This document shows positions 53,851 through 64,000 of a DNA stretch of 64,000 nucleotides, piece by piece (position 1 is the stretch's first letter; each line of letters starts with the position of its first letter). The translations under genes were made by a program, and so were the position numbers. The notes beneath the pieces are model-generated. The model had not been told where the DNA came from. It searched no databases and saw only the letters and a program-made list of their open reading frames with translations. Source of the stretch: Strigamia acuminata (lineage: Eukaryota > Arthropoda > Chilopoda > Geophilomorpha > Linotaeniidae); contig OX442314.1 in assembly GCA_949358305.1 (NCBI GenBank), forward strand, positions 1,677,087 through 1,741,086, given 5' to 3'.

Positions 53851-55145
53851 GTGCCCAGCCATTGCTTGAGCAATTCACTCGGTAATTCAAACAATTCGAA
53901 AAATTTAAATTTTTAAATCTTAAAATCTTTGTGAGGGTTGTGAAACCTTAACTATCAGTGCTCACTGTTGCCCCTAGGTAACGTGCAGGCGAATCAGCGG
54001 TAAATTCGAAATATGGAATATAAGAATTACCACGAATATATTAATAAAGTTTTTTATACATTTGTAAGGAGTTGTTAGTGCCATCTATTATCTTTTACTT
54101 ATAACACAATTAGCGCCATCTGTTGTTCAATTCTGTACTATATTATTAATTTAATTACAATAAACATGTCTACCCTAACTGTTTGTTGCTACACATTCAT
54201 CTACATTCATGGGATCAAAATTACACAATAATATAGATGTACCGTATGTTATTGTTTTATGCCAACCCAGAAAAGATTTGGTATCATCCTTGGAAATGTA
54301 CCGAGCCGGATTAAGAGATTAATTAGAGATGGTCCGCTAAATCGACTTCCTGTTCCTTATCAGGATTAGTGTAATCCAAGATATGGTCCTCGGTATCCAC
54401 TTCCTGTTTCACATGATTGGAGGGATTTATGAAGTCCATGTTCCTATTAAATCCCTTAATCCAACCAAGAGTATATATTTCCTGACAACAGGCAGTGAAA
54501 GAGAATATTCTGATTTCGGTTTCTTGTTGCTTGTCACTTGAAACCGTTGTATTGTTCTGGTACAAATAGATACAACCCCCGTTAATTGAAGATGAAGTGC
54601 TGGACTGGCCCGGCGGGCTACCGGGAGTTTCCCGGTGGCCGGTGGCCCGTGGCCGCTGTGGCCTGTGACTTCATTAATTGTGGCCCGGACACCCAGATTT
54701 CCCGGCAATAAATTTGTTCCCAGTCCAGCCCTGGTCCAGCTGTGGATAGAGAGAATACACCAACTTGCTGAGCGACGAGTATCTTCATGCATGGTGATGT
54801 GGTCATGTATGATACAAAAATATTTAGTAACCGTGAGTAGCAGCATGTGTGTTTGTTTGACTCGTTTCATTGCGGATGGTGTCAAAGCAGTCTACTTAGT
54901 AGTATTGTGTGTGGCTATACTGCTGTGTGGAACCTGGAGTGTTTATACTTCGTAGCAAATTACTTGATAATCTGTGACGTGCGAGCGTCACCCCCCAAGT
55001 AAAAGTTGTAATAAAAAAGAACTGACTCATGTTTGACCCTCACTCAAGATGCCTCGTCACTGACTCCTTTCCTCAACATCACAACCATCAATCACTACAA
55101 AAAACACAGAAATGGCGACAAGAATGAGATTAAGTAATCACAACA
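53851..55145. other. Region without recognised gene
   Basis: Two near repeats of GTTAGTGCCATCTATT / ATTAGCGCCATCTGTT lie at 54,075 and 54,110. A GC-rich patch at 54,600-54,700 contains GGCCCGGCGGGCTACCGGGA and may be transposon-derived. No frame with a recognisable domain. Confidence 0.35.
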
Positions 55146-55149
55146 TATA

Positions 55150-55495
55150 CCATAACTTTTGTGTTCTGCGCTCTGGAAGGTTTCCCCCACTGATGGTGAA
55201 TTAATCAAACGCAAATAAAAAATAATCGAACGTAATCGATTAATTCGATCCATTGCAGAACTGTTAATCAAGAGGAGGGAAACCAAGAAGAAAAAGAAGA
55301 CCATGCCGGAAGTCATCGGACATCGAAGAGAAATTGTTCATCGAGATGGAAGACGCGTGTAGCTTTTATAAACAAAAATTGTGGAATGTAATTACATTTA
55401 ATTCCACTTATAGAATTTAAAAAGTACAAAGAAACAGAGCGCCAGATAAAAATCGCAACGGCGGAGGAAAAGAACGAACTGATGACGTGCAGTTT
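55150..55495 (+). pseudogene. RNF216-like exon 3-5 fragment, diverged subfamily
   Basis: An exon 3 end (CALWKVSPTDGELIKRK) is followed by an intron with no LTR, an exon 4 relic (LLIKRRETKKKKKTMP, then EEKLFIEMED) and an exon 5 start (KYKETERQIKIATAEEKNEL) that stops where repeat R1 begins. It shows that the older subfamily lacks the intron-3 LTR. Confidence 0.7.
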
Positions 55496-55539
55496 AATTA
55501 ATTATTAAGAAATACCTGAATCAATTTGCTGCTATCAAA

Positions 55540-55900
55540 TTAAATCAATAAAACCGCCGGTTTTATTGATTTATTTTCGTGTTCTTTTTAAAAGAACCCG
55601 AAAGGCTCTTAGACCTTTTCGTCCGACACTCGAAAATGAAAGGCGAAACTTGCATGGCTCGATGAGATGAATTTGAAATTTCACGCGCTGAACTCGCGCC
55701 GTTGTGTTTGATTTGTGTTTGTTTGTTGATATAAAGTTGAATTTCGTCGGCAGATGGACCGCTAGACGGAGATCGATCGGTCGCAACCATTCGACCAACT
55801 AAAACGATATGCACCTCCTTATTTTCAGGTCGAACTCCGTGAAACACAGAGCCACAAAGTGAACAAATCAATTTTAAAACACAAAGTTCCTAATGATGTA
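55540..55900 (-). repeat. Dispersed repeat R1, copy f
   Basis: Minus-strand copy ending in the ACCGCCGGTTTTATT palindrome at the left and followed on the right by the gene D 3' flank. Confidence 0.65.
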
Positions 55901-56255
55901 ATGTGAAGATGCGCAATTTCTTCTCTTTAGTTGCAGGTTGTTTTGTTAGTAAAGATCTAGTAAATAAAGCCGTCTTCTTCTTCTTCTAGAGAAATCAAAT
56001 TCAATTGATAAGATATGAAGTGCTAATCTTGTAAATAATCATAAACTCAAATTTCAAATCGAGTTCACAGTCATTTATTCTATATTTTAAATAAAAGTGA
56101 TAAGTGAAATAGAATTTCTTTTCATGTACACGACGACCAATCAATCAATCCATCGATTTCAAAGAACAAACAATGAAAAAAATTGATTTTGTTTGTGTTC
56201 ACAACGTCCTTAAATGCCAGACAAAAATGAATTACGACGACGACGATGAGTTGCC

Positions 56256-59200
56256 TCACTTTTTCCGGTTGTTCTTGTTGCCTGTCAAATTGAATTGGTG
56301 TCGTTAATTGTACGCACGAACGAAACGACGACTACCTGCGTTGTCCGCCACTTGTGTCGCTGGCGCAACAGGCCTGAGCAGGGTTCTCGGCGGGGCTCTG
56401 GGCGGGAGCACTGGCACCGTCCTGGGCGGAGGCCTGGGCAGAGGCCTGGGCGGAAACCTGGGCAGATTCCTCGGCGCAGGTTGTACTGGTCGGATGATGG
56501 CGTTGGCGTTGGCGGCGACCATCAGTTGGGCTTGGGCTTGCTGCTGCTGCATGAGTCGCTGGAAAGCGATTTGGCCACGCTCGTTAACCATGGGCATGAA
56601 GCCCAGCGCGTACTGCTGCTGGGACTGCTGCAAGGCCGCGAACGGCGTTTTGGTCGGGTCGTGGCGCAGTTCGACGGCTTGCGCTTCCGGATGGGACTCG
56701 ATGTACTCTTGCTTCGCCTTCTTGGCGCCCTGCTCCACCTCCAGCCGATGCATCTCAGCGTCGTTCGAGAATTTAGGACACCTGAAGTTAGATCAATTCA
56801 TCAATTTGATTCTATTTGAATCATTAACTCACCTTCCGTTGTCGAAATGCTTGTAGTCCTTAATGGCCTCGCGACACACGTAGCAGAAGCTCTGGCCGCA
56901 CGTGCACGTCATCTTGTTGCAGCCGTGTTCTTTGACGATGCCCTTCTTGCATTTGGGACACGTGCGCACCAACGCGTCCGTCATCTGACCCTCGACGTAC
57001 GTGCGGAACTGCACTTCCGGTTTCTGCTCGATCTCGTCGCAGCACAACGGAAGATGGTTCGGTTCCTTGCACAACCTTCGTTCACAAACTAAATTAGCAT
57101 TTCATTTATTCTTTTTTTCTTCTTTCGTCACCTGCACGTCACTTTGAGACACTCCGGATTGAGGCAGCGGAAGATCTTGAGGTCCGCGTCCGGAATGATG
57201 GCGCAGAACGAGCAGTGAGGACACGACTCGAGATCCGGGATGTCGGCGCGGCGGATCTCCTCCTCCTGCATCTTGCGCACGATGTTTGAAAACACATTGG
57301 GTGGTAAAACACTCTGCAGGACGAAGGGCGGGAACTCGCGTTCGCAGTACGGGTCGAGGCAGGGGAAGTGGTAATTGCCCTGGCCGATGTGCACCTCGGC
57401 GTGGCGCCGGATGCACGATCTACAGAACAAGTGGCCGTCCGTGCACTGCAGCATGTCCTCCATGAGCACTTCGTCCTCGAAGCAGCAACTGCACTCCATC
57501 AGTTCGTCGTTTGCCTTCGCCACTTCGATTTTACTCAGACGTTCCGCTTTCTTGTCCTTCTTGTATTCTAGAAAAGGAATGACTCGTAATTGCATGACAC
57601 GAGCTTTGCTCTTTAAACTGTACGAATGATCCTGTCTTCCATCTCGATGAACAACTTCTCTTTGTAGAAGAGTTCGTCGATTTGTTGCGGCATCACTTTC
57701 AGGGGGCTCTTGACCTTCTTTTTCCTCAAGTTCTCCCTCCTTTTCTTTATTAATGGTTCTGTAATTAATCGAATGAATCAAGTAAGTTGATTATTTTGTC
57801 ACCGTTTGGCCACCCAAGGGTACGCAGCATCACTGACACACACTGCCCAATGGCCCCGAGGTAAGCCGGGTATCTTGATGCTAAATTCCTACTGCGCATC
57901 CCATTCTGCGCAGGCGATTTTCAAATTCCAGTTGTTATTTAGTAGCATTAAGCCTAATATTAGACCTAATAATGCTAAAATAAAGTAAATAAAACAATAA
58001 CCTCATCATTAAAAGTAATTTATGACCAAAATATTGGGAAGTTAGAGACGGGAGATCTCCAACCACTAGACAGCGGATTAAAGGTCACCAAACCCAACAA
58101 TCTGGAGTCTCTTGTCTTTATTTACGTGAGCATGCGTCCCACCCTAGCGTATCTTGACCCTAGGTTGCCCTGGATGAGACCAGACAGTCACAATTTGTTA
58201 TTTTCGTTTGATGAATTCACCGTCAGTGGGCGAAACGTTCCAGAGCGCATTCATTTCTTTCATGATGGGCGTGAGGTGGAAACGGTGTTTCTCCATCACT
58301 TGCGTCAAATCCTGTTTGTACGCGTATCGGAACTGGTTACTGACGAAGCATTCAACGTGCAACCGGTACTATGCACTCACGAGTCGGTCGTTGTTTTTGA
58401 AGTAGTTCTCCGGGTCTGGGAACATCTCCAGGAATTCCTCAACGCTGAACTTGCTGCAAAAAGAAATTGTGGAAATGATGACAAAAATCAATACAAACAA
58501 CGACAAATCATATAAAAACGAAATTAAAAGCGCTTTGTTCATAGAAACACCGTAAAAGGCAAAATAAAATAGACAAAATAAGTAGAAAACCTTTCGACAA
58601 ACTTCCGCTTGACTGCCGCCTTTTGAGTTTCGGCCAACTTGGGATACGAACGACTTTCCAACCACCCGTTAACCGTCGCATTTATGTAATTCACATCGTT
58701 CTTCCATTTCTCCAGAAAAGTGCGCAGGTATTCGGGATCAGCGTCCGGAAAAAGCTCTAAAATCAAGTTGACTTTTTCCATCGTCGCCGACACATTGTTG
58801 TTCTCTTCGCTTGAAGTGGACGCGGTTGCTTTCGGCCCGTTATTCTCGACATTCGGCGCTGTGTTCGTCACGGGAAACGGCGCCATCTCCTTGATATCGA
58901 GCAACTCGCCGATGACTAAGCGCACCCGGTTTGCATTCCCGTGATGCGCCTCCAGATACGCGAGGATTTCTTCCCGGCTCTTGTTCGGGACGAATCTGCT
59001 CACGACCTCAACATCGTTGATCAAATCGTTGAACTTATCCGGTTGGTATTCTTCCGGGATGTGCAACGGCGCTTGTTCGGGTTGCTTTAACCGTTCGGCG
59101 ATCAAACGATCGATGACGATGTTTCTTCTGTTGGGATTCGCACTCAAGGTTTCAACCATCGCGTAAACTTCGTTCCGATCCACCAAGAAATCCGGGTGGA

Positions 59201-59605
59201 GCACTCGAAGCCTGTTAATGATATTAGTCACTTCCTACACAAATTATATTCATTTTAATTATTTTGATTGATAATTGGGATTAATTTACGACGAAATACT
59301 TCTGTGATGTCGATTTCAGCTTCTGGCGCGGGCGCAACGGCGATCATCCCGGGAATGTACGGAATGTCGTCTTCGTCGTCGTTTTCGTCGTCGTCGTCAC
59401 TGTCATCGTCGGGAATGTACGGACGATTAGCAATGGTGTCGTCGTCGTAGTCGTTGTCTTCAACTGCATGCTGTGGCGCGGGCGCAACGGCGATCATGCC
59501 GGGCATGTACGGAAAGTCGTGTTCGTCGTCTTCGTCGTCACTGTCATCGTCGTCTTCGCCATCGTCGCTGTTCTGACGGGATTTACAAAATTTAACTTTT
59601 TTCAT
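56256..59605 (-). pseudogene. RNF216/TRIAD3-like RBR gene D, nonsense in exon 3
   Basis: Exons 59605-59300, 59234-58591, 58453-58221, 57758-57624, 57567-57132, 57075-56833, 56781-56336 and 56281-56256 keep all splice sites and phases and would give 822 residues with full RING1, IBR and RING2 (VKEHGCNKMTCTCG). But exon 3 has TAG at 58,371-58,369 where gene A has TCG (Ser), cutting translation at 344 residues, after the acidic and CUE-like parts. All else is open, so the mutation is recent, or the short product is used, or this is a sequence error or allele. The acidic alternative exon is deleted after EEEED (about 55,985-56,005). A solo LTR lies in intron 3. Confidence 0.82.
57797..58192 (-). 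mobile_element. Solo LTR in intron 3 of gene D
   Basis: 396 bp on the minus strand, TGTGACTG to GGTGACA, with AAAT on both sides (58,193-58,196 and 57,793-57,796). The longest and best-kept of the three copies. Confidence 0.68.
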
Positions 59606-60185
59606 CGTTTTTCATTCTTAAATTACGAAATCAGATGGCTTTTCTGTTGATATTCATAACTGTTCCACTCTGTCAAAAGATACGGGAAGTTAGAACGGGT
59701 TTTGCCCGAATTAATCGTACGTTCACCTGGAAATTTGATGCGATCAATTTCGAGTTGTTAAATAAAAGAGGGAGGTCAAAAAGTCAAAAAAGTCAAAAAA
59801 ACATTTGTGGCAAGAAGAACCCGGAATAGGCTTTCAGGCCTACATTTGGAAATCGAAGCCAAAAGTTGTGAGATGACCGTTGTTCTGTTTGTTTTGGTTT
59901 AAACAAAACAAAATATCGTTATCATCCTTTATTATTATATTAGTTGCAAAATTATTGTTATTATTTTCATTATTATTATTATTCGTGGAACGATTTCACG
60001 GATTTTGAGAATCGACTCATTTTTATTCGAGCACAACATTTTGGATCTCCCGAGTTTAAACATATTTCACAACAATTGTTACGATCATCTGACCTCAGGT
60101 TTATTAAACACACTGCTGATTCATTTTGAATCGTTTTTATACAGGACGGAATAATACATTTGAAATAAGTTACAAACGGAAGCAA
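59606..60185 (-). promoter_or_regulatory. Upstream region of gene D with TATA box
   Basis: It keeps the full upstream arrangement: TATAAAAA (60,141-60,134), GGTCAGATGAT, GAAATATGTTTAAACT, the AAT-rich stretch and the CTAGGCC-like segment. TATA lies about 530 bp before the ATG at 59,605, so a 5' UTR intron or long leader is likely. It shares parts with 26,746-27,081 plus 40,347-40,673 of gene C. Confidence 0.45.
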
Positions 60186-62870
60186 AAATAAAAAATTGTA
60201 GGTCAGAAAAATTTAAATTTAAGCAAAAATAAAAATTTTTAGGCCAAAAAACTCAACTTCAGCCAAAAACAACAAAACATTTTGGCCAAATGACTCACTA
60301 AATTTTGAGCCCTTATACGAGTAACTCAATTTAAGGCCAAAAAAATCACTTTTAGGCAAAAAAAACTCACTTTTAGGCAAAAACATCAAAGTTTTAATTT
60401 AAAAAAAATTCAATTTTTTGTAATAAAAACCAATTTTAATAAGAAAAAAATTGACCAGGTTTGGATGCTAGAAATTTTTTTTTTATGTCAATAATATATT
60501 GGACAAATAATAAATTGAAAAATTCTATTAATTATTAATTAGAATTTACTCGCATATTAAAAATAACCTTGCCTTCTTGCCTCGTGTCAAATATAGTTTA
60601 ATTGCATTTTTCTTATTGTTATTCAGCAATCGAATTATTTTAATTAATTAAAATGTTAAAATTTATTGTCTCTCATGAAATCAATTGAATACAAGCAATT
60701 AAACTAAACCCGCATACAAAAACGATTTGACGTGAGTGATGGAGGGACACCTGATTCAAATTGTTCATCGATATGGAAGACAGAAGCTCCATTACGCCTT
60801 TTTTTTGAGGGCTTTGGAGACCCATACATCCAATTTAGAAATGTTTCCTGAGATATAGACGGTCTCAAATCTGTTTAGTTTTTAATTTTATCTCATTCTG
60901 TTCACAAGTTATGAGAAATATTGTAAATAGTCACTTTTTGGAGTTTTTAATTTTTTTCTCTTCAACTATTCATTATTTTTCAAAAAACTTTTAACGAAAT
61001 GATAGCTCTAACAATCCTTTAAATCCTCCTAAAACCATTTTTACTTATGAAAAATAGTTTCTGAGAAATTTCAAATATTAAAAGTTCCAAAAATAGGAAT
61101 ATGACATTTTTTTGGCAAGGAGTTGTATACTGCATGCAGTGGCAATACGAACAGATCAAGTGCCGCAAATCCATTAATCGCAACTTCAAACTGTAAGTAC
61201 AGAAAGCTAAAGCAATCGACCAAAAGCAATCACCAAAGCATATAATTTATGAGTGTATGAGTAGTGTGTTCCGCCTTTCTTAAATGCAGGGAAAACGGTT
61301 TCAATCATAAAACCCCATAAATAGTTGAGAACAAAAACAAATATTAATTTTGTTTTTGATGTTGGTTTATTACTGCTTTTATGACAAAATGAATAATTCA
61401 TCAAGTCTTTTTTAATCTAATTCAGTAATGTTTGTTTTTATGTCAACTATGCACACTTTAATCAAAAAATATATTGATTAGGTACGCCCAAGCACGAAAA
61501 ATTATTGCTTTCATTTCAGTAGGTAAAATTGTTCTCACCAGAGGCGTGGCAATGTAAATCTATTGAGTTTCAGTGGCGCCAGACAGCTCAACTTGTTCTC
61601 TCCTGACTGAATCAATGGTGAGCAAACTCAAAAATGTTAAAAGGGCGTAAATTTATTTTTCTCACAGAAGAAAATCAATCAAAAACTCATCAGCTTAAAA
61701 GAAAGTGAAAAGAGAAGTAATATTTTATATTTTAATTCATTAAAATCTGTTTTAGTTGTTTTCCCATGTCAATGCCAACCGTGCTCCGAGAAAAGCGAGC
61801 AAAACTCGTTCATTTATTCATTAGCACCGGCGACACAATTCACGAATATCTTCGGAAAGCCATGAATGATAAAAAATAATTTTCTTTAATTTAGTGTTTT
61901 GATACGTCTTTATAATGAATGAATTCGAACAGACCAAGCACATTTGAAACTGTAAGTGCAGAAAAAAAACATTACAATTGTTAGTTTAAACATTTAAGCA
62001 AGCTTGTCAGATAGTCCTACCCTACAGACGGAATAGACGAACCTAAAAGGGGAGAAAGAGAGGTCTGAGTGGTGTAGTGAGGGATAATTCTAGAGTAACG
62101 GCTGGCGATCGGGGACTCCTCAGTCAGGAGTGACTAATGCTGTTTCTTGGGTTTTTTCTTAACAAGGGGGCCAGCGCCCCCCTCTGCAAACCTCACTTTA
62201 ACTGTTTTTTTTTAATGCGATGGGGAATTGGGCATTTTAGTCACGGTATGGTTAGCATGCTTAGTCATTCCTGGTTTGTGTCTGTAATTTCATTGGTCCA
62301 GAGTCTCTTGTCACCAGGCACTTCTTAATTCTAGTAGTTGAGTTTCAAACGTCAGGGACCGTCTCCCTGTTGAGAGTGTTCATCACTGTGATACCCAGTA
62401 ACCTGGTTCAGACCGAGTTGCAGCCTACATAAGTGTTCAAGTAAGTGTGATGAGAACAGATAAGAGTAACCGACCGCACCGTACTTGGGACATATGAGTG
62501 TTGTCTGTTGGTCTTGTGTGCAACAGACCAGTTGCTAAGTGGCATCTCCCTTTGGGCAGTGTTAGCACAGAAGCAAACCCCTAGACCTAGAGTAGATCAG
62601 TGCTCCTCATTTTGGAATTAGATACAACCAGACAGTTACATCACATTTTGAGAATTGAGCTTGTAGTAAAGCTATTCCTCTAATCTTTGACCCTGTCCTT
62701 AGTTGAAATCCACCTTTACTGTTCGAGGACTGAATTTTACCAAATCTCCTGCCAGAAATACTTCATTGTTTATCAATTTTATGTAACACCCGTCATCAGA
62801 TACATTCAAAGTTTAAATTCATTCAGTTCTGCGTGTTATTCTTTAAACAGCTAAAACGGAAGACAAAAAT
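60186..62870. other. Long AT-rich spacer
   Basis: About 60,570-60,690 repeats 11,840-11,965. A possible exon at 61,138-61,194 (MQWQYEQIKCRKSIN, donor GTAAGT) and a short frame at 61,768-61,880 (LREKRAKLVHLFISTGDTIH) look gene-like, but I cannot place them. About 62,005-62,790 is GC-richer, non-coding and LTR-like (GGCCAGCGCCCCCC), without a target duplication that I could find. Confidence 0.35.
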
Positions 62871-63864
62871 ATGCGTGTGTTTCACCCATTAGGCCGAATT
62901 CAACAACTAAGGAGGAGAAGACTGCAACACATTGTTGTCACTGTCATAAAAGAAGAATCGGAGATACCACCATTTGCCAAATCTCTGAAAAACATTTCAA
63001 AAAAGAAAAAATTTAATTATTATCTGTTTTTCGCATTACTTATTATCAATTTGGCAGTTTGCATTTACCAAACTGTAGATCGGATATTGTATTACATGGA
63101 TGAACCGACAACAGTCAATGCGGATTTCATTGAAACAGTGCATGGCATTTTCCCGTATGTTTACTTTTTCCCATACACAACTCAAGAATTTAATAATTTT
63201 GGAGTAAAAGTGAGTGGCAGAAAACAAGATCTTGAAAGCTGTGATGGTAGGAGTATAGCCGAGAGAAGATATGCCGATACAAATAATTTTAAATACCAGT
63301 ATAATCTACTTGATGTTTTCAAATACATGAGTATACCGAGTTACATAACTGATGCACACTTCAAAATGGTAAAGCTCTATCTATTTCTTGTTCTTAGTTT
63401 AATAAATGAGCAATCCTATTTCAGGGAAAATTGCGCATTAATCTAACAATTCAAAATTACGATAGTTTTGTACAAGCTACTGCTCAAGTTTCAAGTCGTA
63501 CGTAAAAAAAAATGCATTCACGATTTTTATTTCTAAATCCTTTATTGTTGATTAGTATTGCAGCTCCCATATGGATATTCTGATTACAAGATGGTAATCA
63601 AACTAAAATTCCCAGCAAAATGCAAAATGGTTAATGTATGTTTACAATGTTGCCGAAGTTACAAAATTTGTGTAGGGCCATAACTGTTAGACTTGTTCTT
63701 AAAATTTTCAGGTAAAAATAAATCCTTCACCGGTCTACTATTATGCAGCTGGTTTTATTGAAGGAGTGCAATTGTTACTGAATGCAAAAAACATTGCAAC
63801 CATTCATAGAGATAGAGAAAATTTGAGAGCAACTAGACATAGTGCTACAACTAATTTGGAAAAA
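62871..63864 (+). CDS. One-membrane-segment protein, possibly DEG/ENaC-like, 5' part
   Basis: Exons 62871-63368, 63425-63497, 63556-63635 and 63712-63864 join in phase (268 residues) and end at a GTAAGA donor, so the gene continues beyond 63,865. A basic cytoplasmic N-terminus is followed by a hydrophobic segment (NYYLFFALLIINLAVCIYQT) and then VDRILYYMDEPTTVN, a layout that recalls the first membrane segment and post-TM1 region of DEG/ENaC sodium channels. The usual FPAVTIC motif is not clear (GIFPYVYFFP instead). Later exons contain FIEGVQLLLNAKN. The family call is tentative. Confidence 0.45.
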
Positions 63865-64000
63865 GTAAGATGCATGTGCAAGGAATTTGAAATGCGTCGC
63901 AGGATCTTATTTTAACTTTTTGGGGTCCCTAACATACGTTTTAAAAAATTAAATCTAAATTTCGTACTTGTAGAGTCACGGATTATTTATTTTAATTTGC

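Noticed and set aside
62005-62790. Another solo LTR upstream of the last gene
   Set aside because: The sequence style is LTR-like, but no flanking duplication or consistent TG/CA ends were found.

Overview
This is animal nuclear DNA. Evidence: multi-exon genes with very short GT-AG introns (about 50-140 bp), a Copia retrotransposon whose primer-binding site matches the 3' end of animal initiator tRNA-Met, BEL/Pao, P-element-like and Tc1/mariner-like transposons, and RNF216-type RING-between-RING (RBR) ubiquitin ligases. An arthropod, possibly a Daphnia-like crustacean, fits best; that is an inference from compactness and transposon content, not a proven assignment.

The window is a gene-family cluster invaded by transposons. 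Four near-complete RNF216/TRIAD3-like genes lie in alternating orientation: A (+, 1.57-5.44 kb), B (-, 25.47-22.69 kb), C (+, 40.67-43.55 kb) and D (-, 59.61-56.26 kb). I reconstructed their exons by hand. All four share an acidic exon 1 with a repeated PGMIAV motif, an exon with three CUE-like segments, a short RNF216-specific exon, a basic linker, RING1/IBR, and (except C) RING2, then a Gln/Pro-rich tail. Intron phases agree in every copy. A is intact, with two possible C-termini. B is open but ends at a TGA where a related fragment has CGA. C is open but has lost RING2 by an in-frame deletion. D has one nonsense codon in exon 3. At least seven broken pieces of the same family are scattered at 0.2-0.9, 6.2-7.9, 10.7-12.7, 20.0-21.8, 26.6, 50.6 and 55.2 kb, and part of this forms a ~1.7 kb inverted duplication (5.7-7.5 versus 20.5-22.2 kb).

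Other host genes: a 32-residue secreted basic peptide (8.1 kb, -), a nine-finger C2H2 protein (9.45-10.24 kb, +), an FHA-domain protein (13.77-12.91 kb, -), an SMP lipid-transfer-domain protein (51.2-53.85 kb, +; first exon not found) and the first exons of a one-membrane-segment protein, perhaps DEG/ENaC-like (62.87 kb, +). Isolated exon fragments of CMTR1 (19 kb), the mitochondrial processing peptidase beta subunit (44.4 kb) and a Tudor-like exon (44.9 kb) suggest that the region collects pieces of other genes.

Mobile DNA: a BEL element (27,087-40,341) with a younger Copia element (32,560-39,505) nested in its gag; both have paired LTRs of equal length and 5-bp target duplications. There are also solo LTRs (in intron 3 of A, C and D, at 14.4-16.0 kb, and in the SMP gene), a P-element/THAP9-like transposase pseudogene, a Copia 3' fragment, a TA-flanked MITE and long minisatellites inside one SMP-gene intron.

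The most notable system is the RBR array: paralogues combine SIM-like acidic repeats, CUE-like modules and a ligase core, and they have diverged into an intact enzyme, a RING2-less form and nonsense-bearing forms. All exon joins are predictions without transcript support.
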